NCBI GenBank assembly: GCA_025355395.1
Contig: JANXZT010000160.1
Span: 1 to 8,253 of the forward strand
Direction of reading: 5' to 3'
Source: Betaproteobacteria bacterium
GTDB taxonomy: Bacteria > Pseudomonadota > Gammaproteobacteria > Burkholderiales > Casimicrobiaceae
DNA: 8,253 nucleotides
Below, piece by piece: positions 1-5,613 of this stretch. A program made the position numbers and the translations under genes. Within the stretch, counting starts at the first letter, position 1. Each line of letters starts with the position of its first letter. The notes under the pieces are model-generated. The model ran no database searches. It had not been told where the DNA came from and saw only the letters and a program-made list of their open reading frames with translations.

Positions 1-44
1 CTTTCGCATGAGCCCGTTAATGAACCACTCATGGTGCGCGAAAG
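1..44. repeat. Partial inverted copy of the 38-bp unit, forming a bulged hairpin
   Basis: Bases 1-12 (CTTTCGCATGAG) are the reverse complement of the left part of the 38-bp unit (28-44), except that five bases (33-37, GGTGC) have no partner. CTTTCGC (1-7) pairs with GCGAAAG (38-44) and ATGAG (8-12) pairs with CTCAT (28-32), leaving a 15-base loop. The inverted copy may continue to the left of the window. An inverted copy beside two direct copies is typical of palindromic repeat clusters such as REP or BIME. It could also serve as a transcript end for the minus-strand gene, although there is no clean T tract. Confidence 0.5.
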
Positions 45-103
45 TCGTCTCTGACCCTACTTTTCCTCATGGTGCGCGAAAGTCGTCTCTGACCCTACTT
101 TTC
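28..103. repeat. Exact tandem duplication of a 38-bp unit
   Basis: Two copies of a 38-bp unit lie head to tail at 28-65 and 66-103 with no mismatch. Each starts CTCATGGTGCGCGAAAG and ends CTGACCCTACTTTTC. Inside each unit AAAGT and ACTTT can pair as a short 5-bp stem (41-45 with 59-63 in copy 1). The array ends 3 bp beyond the TGA stop (107-109) of the minus-strand oxoprolinase, so it forms the 3' flank of that transcript. Read on the minus strand the core contains GGGTCAGAG. From memory this resembles REP-like sequences found around REP-associated tyrosine transposases, but no transposase is in the window, so that link is only a suggestion. A phage or IS end is an alternative. Confidence 0.9.
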
Positions 104-106
104 ACA

Positions 107-3100
107 TCACTTACCCGGCGCGCCGAAACCCCCGCCGCCCGGCGTCTGGATAACGAATACGTCTCCCGCGGCCATTTCCACGGCGCACGTCGCCCCGAAT
201 TCCTGGCGGCTTCCGTCCACGCGCTCCACCCAGTTGCGACCGAGGGCTCCGGGCGCGCCGCCGGCAACGCCAAACGGTGCGACGCGGCGGTGGTTGGCAA
301 GCATAACGGCCGTCATGGGCTCGAGAAAGCGCACCCGCCGCTCGCCACCATCACCACCGCGATGCCGTCCGGCGCCACCGCTGCCGGAACGGATCGAAAA
401 TGAATCGAGCCGCACCGGAAATCGCCACTCCAATACCTCCGGATCGGTGAGCCGCGAGTTGGTCATGTGGGTCTGCACCACACTCGTCCCATCGAAATCC
501 GGACCCGCGCCCGAACCGCCGGAGATCGTCTCGTAGTACTGGTAATGGTCGTTGCCGAAGGTAAAATTGTTCATGGTGCCCTGCGATGCTGCGAGCACGC
601 CGAGCGCACCATAGAGCGCATCGGTAACCGCTTGTGACGTTTCGACGTTACCGGCCACCACCGCTGCGGGATACCGCGGGGCCAGCATCGAGCCCTCGGG
701 AATCACGATCGACAACGGCTTCAGGCAACCCGCGTTCATCGGGATTTCGTCGTCGACCAGGGTGCGAAACACGTAGAGCACGGCCGCCTTGCACACCGCC
801 GAGGGCGCATTGAAATTGGTGGGCTGCTGCGCGCTGGTGCCGGTGAAATCAATGGTGGCGGTGCGCGCTGCCTTGTCGATGCGGATGGTTACGACGATCC
901 TGGCGCCGCTGTCCATCTCGTATTCGAAGTGGCCGTCGCGCAGGACGTCGAGCACGCGGCGTACCGCCTCCTCGGCATTGTCCTGCACGTGTTGCATGTA
1001 GGCCTGCACGACGGGCAGCCCGAAATGCGACACCATCCGGCGCAATTCCTCGCTCCCCTTGGCGCACGCCGCGACCTGGGCGCGCAGATCGGCAAGGTTT
1101 TGGTCGACATTGCGGCACGGATAGCGTCCGCCCATGAGGATCGCGCGCATTTCGGCTTCGAGGAAGCGGCCCTCCGCCACCAAGGCAACGTTGTCGAGCA
1201 GCACGCCCTCCTCGTCGACGCACGTCGAGTCCGGCGGCATGGAGCCGGGGGTGGTGCCGCCGATATCGGCATGATGTCCGCGCGAGGCCACGAAGAATTC
1301 CGGCGCGGGCGCGCTGCTGTCCGCACTGCCAACGTCGTCATCCCCGTCAATGCGGGATTCCATTTTCTCTCGCGCCGAGCTCCGGGCTGCCGAGTTGATG
1401 TCGTCATCCCCGCGAACGCGGGGATCCATTTTCTCTTCGCTGACCAAGGTGGATTCCCGTGTGCGCGGGAATGACGTCGCGCTTGGCGCCTGCCGGTCCA
1501 GGAACACCGGGGCGATCACCGTGACGTCGGGCAGGTGGGTGCCCCCGTTGTAGGGCGCGTTGAGCACGAACACGTCGCCGGGTCGCATGCTGCCGGTGCG
1601 CCAGTCGATGATTGTTTTCACGCTCTCGCCCATCGAGCCCAGATGCACCGGCATGTGCGGTGCGTTGGCGATAAGATTGCCCTCGCGATCGAAGAGCGCG
1701 CAGGAAAAATCGAGCCGCTCCTTGATGTTCACCGAGTAGGCCGTGTTGGCGAGCGTCACGCCCATCTGTTCGGCGATAGCCATGAAAAGATTGTTGAACA
1801 CTTCGAGCAACACCGGGTCGGCCGAGGTGCCGATGGCATGGGTGCGCCGGATGGGCGCCACGCGTTCCAGCACGAGATCGCCGCGCGCGGTCATCAACGC
1901 CCGCCAGCCCGGTTCGACGACGGTGGTTGCGCTGCGCTCGGTGATGATGGCGGGCCCATGCACCGCGTCCGCCGGTCGCATTGCATCGCGATCGAATACC
2001 TGCCCCTCGCGCAATGCCCCGTCCGTATAAATCCGTGTTTTCTTTATCGCCTGCAACGGAGCTTCGCGCGGCGCGAAGGGAGGTATTCCTTGGTCGAGCA
2101 CGTGCGTGCGTCCCACCGCCTCGACGCCGATCGCTTCGATGACCAGCGGCTTGCCGGGCATCAAAAAGCCGTACTGGGCGGCGTATTTGCGCTCGAAGGC
2201 CGTCGTGATTTCGGCAATGGCCGACGCGCCGCACGTTGCCGGCACGGGTAACTCGAGGGTCGTATCGGTGCCCTCGTACTTGAGATGCAACGTGCGTCTT
2301 GCGTGCGCACGATCGGCAGCGATGCCCTGCGCCTGCACCTCGCTCAGGGCCCCCGCCGCCAGCGCTGCAAACACCGGCGACGCGGCTGCCATCGATCCTT
2401 CATCCAACCGCGCTTCAACCGCCTGCTGCCTTAGCGCACGCACATCCGCGAGCCCCATGCCGAATGCCGACAGCACACCCGCGAAAGGATGCAGGAGCAC
2501 CCGCGTCATGCCGAGCGCATCGGCGACCATGCAGGCGTGCTGGCCACCGGCACCGCCGAAGCAGCACAGGGTGTATTCGGTGACGTCATAGCCGCGCTGC
2601 ACGGAAATGTGCTTGATCGCGTTGGCCATGTTCTCGACCGCGATCTTCAGGAATCCGTCGGCCACTTCCTCGGGCGTGCGGGGAGTGCCCGTTCGCGCAC
2701 CGATCTCCGTGGCCAGCGCGCTGAATTTTTCGCGTACCACCGCGGCATCCAGCGGCGCATCACCGCGTGGTCCAAACACCGCCGGGAAAAGCGCGGGATC
2801 GAGCTTGCCAACCATCACGTTGCAATCGGTCACCGCCAGCGGACCATTGCGGCGATAGGAGGCCGGGCCCGGGTTGGCGCCGGCGGAGGCCGGGCCCACC
2901 CGAAACCGCGCGCCATCGAAGGTACAAAGCGACCCGCCCCCGGCCGCCACGGTGTGGATGCGCATCATCGGCGCGCGCAACCGCACGCCGGCCACTTCGG
3001 TCACGAACGCGCGCTCGTATTCGCCGGCATAATGAGTCACATCGGTGGAGGTGCCGCCCATGTCGAAACCGATGATCTTGTCGAAACCCGCGAGGCGCGA

Positions 3101-3937
3101 GACCTCGACGGCCCCCACGATGCCGCCGGCGGGACCGGACAGAATCGCATCCTTGCCCTGGAACCGGTGCGCGTCGGTCAAGCCGCCGGACGACTGCATG
3201 AATTGCAGCCGCGGCGCATCGCGCGTTGCCGTCCCGTGCGCTGGCTGACCCTGGCCGAGGTCGCGCTCTACCTGATCGACATAGCGCCGCAGGATGGGAG
3301 AAAGATACGCATCGACCACGGTGGTATCGCCCCGGGATACGAGCTTCATGAGCGGACTGACTTCGTGGCTCACCGAAACCTGCTCGAAGCCCACCTCCCG
3401 CGCAAGCGCCGCGAGCGTCTGCTCATGCTGCGGGTATCGATAGCCGTGCATCAGCACGATTGCCAACGCCGCAATGCCATCCCGGCGAAGCGCCACGAAA
3501 TCGCGGTGCGCGCGCTCAAGATCGAGCGGCGCGACCAGGTCGCCGTGCGCGCCGATGCGTTCGTCGATTTCTATTACGCGCTCATAGAGGAGCGAGGGCA
3601 GCTCGATGCGACGGACAAAGAGCTTGGGTCGATTCTGATACGAGATGCGCAAGGCGTCGCCAAACCCGCGCGTGATCGCCAATGCGGTAGGCTCGCCCTT
3701 GCGCTCCAGCAGCGCATTGGTGGCGACCGTGGTGCCCATCTTGACCGCGTCGATCATGCCCGCCGGAATGGCGGCGCCCGGCGGAAGCTCCAGGAGCTCG
3801 CGGATCGCGTGCACCGCCGCGTCGGCATAGCGCTCCGGATTGTCCGAAAGCAGCTTATGAGTGACCAGCGTGCCGTCGGGCCGGCGAGCCACGACGTCGG
3901 TGAAGGTGCCGCCGCGATCGATCCAGAATTGCCACAT
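107..3937 (-). CDS. oplAH: 5-oxoprolinase (ATP-hydrolysing), fused HyuA-HyuB; 1276 aa
   Basis: Predicted cytoplasmic enzyme that hydrolyses 5-oxo-L-proline (pyroglutamate) to L-glutamate with ATP. The N-terminal HyuA half shows the phosphate-binding motif DRGGTFTDV (residues 7-15), a KMGTTVATNALLER segment, SGPAGG (267-272) and DMGGTSTDV (292-300). The HyuB half starts near residue 707 (DPVLLEVFNN) and has GGTHLPDVTVI, SRGHHADIGG (885-894) and a glycine-rich C-terminus. A single fused chain, with an N-terminus closely like eukaryotic OPLAH, favours 5-oxoprolinase over two-subunit N-methylhydantoinase or acetone carboxylase. Residues about 820-868 are an in-frame repeat insertion not expected in the family, between PVF and FFVASRGHH. 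It makes the protein longer than the roughly 1200 residues usual in bacteria. The ATG at 3937 is chosen; a GTG directly before it (3940) is also possible. Neither has a good Shine-Dalgarno. The divergent TRAP genes suggest the substrate is imported. Whether the inserted enzyme is active is unknown. Confidence 0.92.
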   Translation of the reverse strand: MWQFWIDRGGTFTDVVARRPDGTLVTHKLLSDNPERYADAAVHAIRELLELPPGAAIPAGMIDAVKMGTTVATNALLERKGEPTALAITRGFGDALRISYQNRPKLFVRRIELPSLLYERVIEIDERIGAHGDLVAPLDLERAHRDFVALRRDGIAALAIVLMHGYRYPQHEQTLAALAREVGFEQVSVSHEVSPLMKLVSRGDTTVVDAYLSPILRRYVDQVERDLGQGQPAHGTATRDAPRLQFMQSSGGLTDAHRFQGKDAILSGPAGGIVGAVEVSRLAGFDKIIGFDMGGTSTDVTHYAGEYERAFVTEVAGVRLRAPMMRIHTVAAGGGSLCTFDGARFRVGPASAGANPGPASYRRNGPLAVTDCNVMVGKLDPALFPAVFGPRGDAPLDAAVVREKFSALATEIGARTGTPRTPEEVADGFLKIAVENMANAIKHISVQRGYDVTEYTLCCFGGAGGQHACMVADALGMTRVLLHPFAGVLSAFGMGLADVRALRQQAVEARLDEGSMAAASPVFAALAAGALSEVQAQGIAADRAHARRTLHLKYEGTDTTLELPVPATCGASAIAEITTAFERKYAAQYGFLMPGKPLVIEAIGVEAVGRTHVLDQGIPPFAPREAPLQAIKKTRIYTDGALREGQVFDRDAMRPADAVHGPAIITERSATTVVEPGWRALMTARGDLVLERVAPIRRTHAIGTSADPVLLEVFNNLFMAIAEQMGVTLANTAYSVNIKERLDFSCALFDREGNLIANAPHMPVHLGSMGESVKTIIDWRTGSMRPGDVFVLNAPYNGGTHLPDVTVIAPVFLDRQAPSATSFPRTRESTLVSEEKMDPRVRGDDDINSAARSSAREKMESRIDGDDDVGSADSSAPAPEFFVASRGHHADIGGTTPGSMPPDSTCVDEEGVLLDNVALVAEGRFLEAEMRAILMGGRYPCRNVDQNLADLRAQVAACAKGSEELRRMVSHFGLPVVQAYMQHVQDNAEEAVRRVLDVLRDGHFEYEMDSGARIVVTIRIDKAARTATIDFTGTSAQQPTNFNAPSAVCKAAVLYVFRTLVDDEIPMNAGCLKPLSIVIPEGSMLAPRYPAAVVAGNVETSQAVTDALYGALGVLAASQGTMNNFTFGNDHYQYYETISGGSGAGPDFDGTSVVQTHMTNSRLTDPEVLEWRFPVRLDSFSIRSGSGGAGRHRGGDGGERRVRFLEPMTAVMLANHRRVAPFGVAGGAPGALGRNWVERVDGSRQEFGATCAVEMAAGDVFVIQTPGGGGFGAPGK
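1334..1373. repeat. Half-length second copy of the palindromic repeat
   Basis: This 40-bp stretch matches the left half of the full element (1400-1440) with a few substitutions and two one-base gaps that cancel the shared spacing only locally. It starts exactly 66 bp (22 codons) before the full copy and in the same orientation. The right half is absent. Its inner stem is decayed (ATCCC with GGGAT, 1340-1344 and 1354-1358), which suggests an older or eroded copy. On the minus strand it encodes EKMESRIDGDDD, parallel to EKMDPRVRGDDD of the full copy. The 26 bp between the copies (1374-1399) encode an alanine- and serine-rich linker. Confidence 0.75.
1400..1479. repeat. Full-length dispersed palindromic repeat inside the oxoprolinase gene
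   Basis: About 80 bp made of two inverted halves. The left half carries ATCCCCGCG-AA-CGCGGGGAT (1406-1425), a perfect 9-bp stem with a 2-base loop. The right half carries ATTCCC-GTGTGCGC-GGGAAT (1453-1472). The outer ends GTCGTCAT (1400-1407) and ATGACGTC (1471-1478) are near complements, so the whole element can also fold on itself. The right half fits exactly the ATTCCC-N8-GGGAAT pattern described for dRS3 repeats of Neisseria, and similar CGTCATTCCCGCG repeats are widespread in proteobacterial genomes. It is read in frame on the minus strand as SFPRTRESTLVSEEK followed by MDPRVRGDDD, without a stop. Confidence 0.85.
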
Positions 3938-3940
3938 CAC

Positions 3941-4073
3941 AAATGTAAGTTGTCGGCCTCGAATTTTTGGATTCTATGTCAAACTGACAATTGCCAGCCG
4001 CCAACTGATTTATGGTAAAAGTCGACGGCATTGTCGTCATCGCGCCGATCCGAAGCCTTGGAGGAGACGTCCA
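3941..4073. promoter_or_regulatory. Divergent intergenic region with promoter and operator candidates
   Basis: This 133-bp stretch between the minus-strand oxoprolinase and the plus-strand TRAP genes is more AT-rich than the coding sequence and must hold start signals for both. A 5-bp inverted repeat with a 3-base spacer, TGTCA-AAC-TGACA (3977-3989), is a possible operator. For the minus strand, TTGTCA (3990-3985) lies 17 bp from a weak AAAATT (3967-3962). A consensus-like TTGACA (3982-3977) overlaps the same inverted repeat but has no good -10. For the plus strand, TTGCCA (3991-3996) or CTGACA (3984-3989) could be a -35, with TATGGT (4011-4016) or TAAAAG (4016-4021) as poor -10 candidates at non-ideal spacing. 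CAACTGA-like words recur at 3981-3987 and 4002-4008. No regulator gene is in the window. Confidence 0.45.
4060..4064 (+). promoter_or_regulatory. Shine-Dalgarno of the TRAP binding-protein gene
   Basis: GGAGG lies 9 bases before the ATG at 4074. It is the only strong ribosome-binding site in the plus-strand gene run. It decides the start in favour of 4074 over upstream in-frame codons, and the following residues form a normal signal peptide. Confidence 0.85.
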
Positions 4074-5045
4074 ATGAAAGCGCTGTTTGCCGTTGCCGCC
4101 GGGCTGACCCTGGCGATGGCCGCGCCCGCCGATGCCCAGACGAAATGGGACATGCCCACGGCTTATCCGGCGAACAATTTCCATACCGAGAATGTCCAGC
4201 AGTTCGCCAACGACGTCGACAAGGCCACCGGCGGCACGCTCAAGATTACCGTGCACGCCAATGCCGCCCTTTTCAAGGCACCCGAAATCAAGCGTGCGGT
4301 CCAAGGCGGTCAGGCGCAGCTTGGCGAAATCCTTCTCGTCAACTTCGAGAACGAAGATCCGCTTTATGGCATCGACGGCGTGCCGTTCCTGGCCACTTCC
4401 TACGGCGAATCGCTGAAGCTCTACAAGGCTTCCAAAAAAGCGCTCGAGGAGAAGCTCGCGAAACAGGGCATGCGGTTGCTCTTCGCCGTGCCCTGGCCGC
4501 CGCAGGGCGTCTACACCAACCGTACCCTCAACAATGTCGGCGACATGAAAGGGCTCAAGTGGCGCGCGTATAGCCCGGCAACGGCCAAAATTGCCGAGCT
4601 TGTCGGCGCGCAACCGATGACAGTGCAAGCGGCCGAAGTCTCCCAGGCGCTTGCGACCGGCGTGATCGATTCGTACATGTCGTCACCGGCCACCGGCTAC
4701 GACTCAAAAACCTACGAGCACATCAAGAACTTTTACGACACCCAGGCCTGGCTTCCGAAAAACGCAATCATCGCCAACCAGAAGGCCTTCGAAGCCCTCG
4801 ACAAGCCAACGCAGGCAGCGCTGCTCAAGGCCGCCGCCGATGCGGAAACGCGCGGATGGAAGCTCTCGGAGGAAAAGAACAACTGGTACGTCGACCAACT
4901 GAAGGCCAAGGGCATGTCCATCGTCAAGCCCTCCGATCAATTGATGGGAGACCTCCGCAAGACGGGCAACTACATGCTCGCGGAGTGGCTGCGAAAGTCC
5001 GGGGATGACGGCCGCAAGGTGATCGACGCCTACCGCAAGATGTGA
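4074..5045 (+). CDS. dctP: TRAP transporter periplasmic solute-binding protein, DctP family; 323 aa
   Basis: Extracytoplasmic receptor that captures a small carboxylate and hands it to the DctQM membrane complex. The first 21 residues are a Sec signal peptide (Lys2, a hydrophobic core, cleavage after ADA at Ala21 before Gln22). The mature part has the DctP fold signature: WDMPTAYPANN near the start, a central MKGLKWRAYSPATAK segment, then AEVSQALATGVIDSYMSS. Arg164 in KWRAY sits where TRAP receptors keep the arginine that salt-bridges the ligand carboxylate. Length is typical. It is first in a plus-strand run with dctQ 42 bp downstream and is divergent from a 5-oxoprolinase. The known pyroglutamate-binding DctP subfamily (Bordetella pertussis DctP6 and DctP7) makes pyroglutamate the leading ligand guess. 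This is inference from context; another 2-oxo or hydroxy acid is possible. Confidence 0.93.
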   Translation: MKALFAVAAGLTLAMAAPADAQTKWDMPTAYPANNFHTENVQQFANDVDKATGGTLKITVHANAALFKAPEIKRAVQGGQAQLGEILLVNFENEDPLYGIDGVPFLATSYGESLKLYKASKKALEEKLAKQGMRLLFAVPWPPQGVYTNRTLNNVGDMKGLKWRAYSPATAKIAELVGAQPMTVQAAEVSQALATGVIDSYMSSPATGYDSKTYEHIKNFYDTQAWLPKNAIIANQKAFEALDKPTQAALLKAAADAETRGWKLSEEKNNWYVDQLKAKGMSIVKPSDQLMGDLRKTGNYMLAEWLRKSGDDGRKVIDAYRKM

Positions 5046-5070
5046 CGGCGGCGAGGTGACGACGATAACG

Positions 5071-5100
5071 ATGGCGGGTTCGCGATCATGCCGCCGATGA
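5071..5100 (+). other. Possible 9-codon leader ORF coupled to dctQ
   Basis: An ATG at 5071 stands 11 bases after GAGGTGA (5053-5059) and opens a tiny frame, MAGSRSCRR, ending in TGA at 5098-5100. That stop overlaps an in-frame dctQ ATG (5097-5099) as ATGA. The dctQ starts at 5088 and 5097 lack a clear Shine-Dalgarno of their own, so ribosomes ending this short frame could restart on dctQ. A frame this short can occur by chance. Confidence 0.25.
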
Positions 5101-5612
5101 CACTGCGCCGACTGCTGGACCACCTCTACGACGCCGCCGCTTATCTGGCGGCGTTGTTCATGGTCGGCACGCTTGCGATGGTGCTGATCGGCATCATCGA
5201 GCGCCTGTTGTATTTTCACGTGCCCGGGACCGACGCGTATGCCGGCTATTGCACGGCGGCCGCGGGATTCCTGGCGCTCGCCCACACCCTGAAACGCGGG
5301 GAGCACATCCGGGTGACTTTGGTGCTCGAGCATGTGCCGCTGCGAGCGCAGCGGCCGCTCGAATTATGGTCCTTGAGCGCGGGCACGGCACTTGCCGCCC
5401 TCTTCGCCTTCTACAGTGTACGGCTCGCCGTGCAGTCGTGGCAGTTCAACGACATCTCCACCGCCAACGACGCCACGGCGCTGTGGATTCCGCAACTGAC
5501 GATGGCACTGGGGACCGTGGTCCTCCTGATCGCGTTGGCCGATGAGCTCGTCCTGGAGTGGCAAGGCGCGAGGCAGAAAAAAATCCCGGCCGAAACGCTG
5601 CGCAGCGAATAG
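5088..5612 (+). CDS. dctQ: TRAP transporter small membrane subunit, DctQ family; 174 aa
   Basis: Small integral inner-membrane subunit that joins the large permease to form the TRAP transport unit. Four hydrophobic segments are visible at about residues 16-40, 48-66, 92-114 and 132-156, the usual DctQ topology. The signature GEHIRV (71-76) follows the second segment, as in most DctQ proteins. Length fits the family (about 160-190). The start at 5088 is taken by convention; an in-frame ATG three codons later (5097) is equally plausible and may be coupled to a short upstream frame. The stop at 5610-5612 is one base before the ATG of dctM. A separate DctQ and DctM, rather than a fused one, is the commoner arrangement. 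Confidence 0.92.
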   Translation: MPPMTLRRLLDHLYDAAAYLAALFMVGTLAMVLIGIIERLLYFHVPGTDAYAGYCTAAAGFLALAHTLKRGEHIRVTLVLEHVPLRAQRPLELWSLSAGTALAALFAFYSVRLAVQSWQFNDISTANDATALWIPQLTMALGTVVLLIALADELVLEWQGARQKKIPAETLRSE

Positions 5613-5613
5613 G

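Noticed and set aside
28..103. CRISPR array reading of the tandem 38-bp units
   Set aside because: There are only two units, they are contiguous with no spacer, and no cas gene is in the window.
1334..1479. Repeat insertion as a sign that the oxoprolinase is a pseudogene
   Set aside because: The frame is open throughout and conserved motifs continue unchanged on both sides. Loss of activity is possible but not shown.
107..3937. Acetone carboxylase or two-subunit N-methylhydantoinase identity
   Set aside because: The fused single chain and the OPLAH-like N-terminus (DRGGTFTDV and the following KLLSDNPERYADA) fit 5-oxoprolinase better, and no third small subunit gene is present.
2489..4018. 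Long plus-strand open frame (509 codons) opposite the oxoprolinase
   Set aside because: It lies fully antisense to a gene with clear conserved motifs, is rich in Arg, His and Ala, and shows no recognisable domain. Such frames are expected in GC-rich DNA.
3861..4073. Upstream in-frame extension of the TRAP receptor to 3861
   Set aside because: It would overlap the oxoprolinase start and bury the signal peptide. The GGAGG at 4060-4064 supports ATG 4074.
5046..5087. Terminator between dctP and dctQ
   Set aside because: The 42-bp gap shows no GC-rich stem followed by a T tract.
5542..5613. Longer DctM start at 5542
   Set aside because: It would add 24 charged residues before the first membrane segment and overlap dctQ. 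ATG 5614 is one base after the dctQ stop and fits the family.
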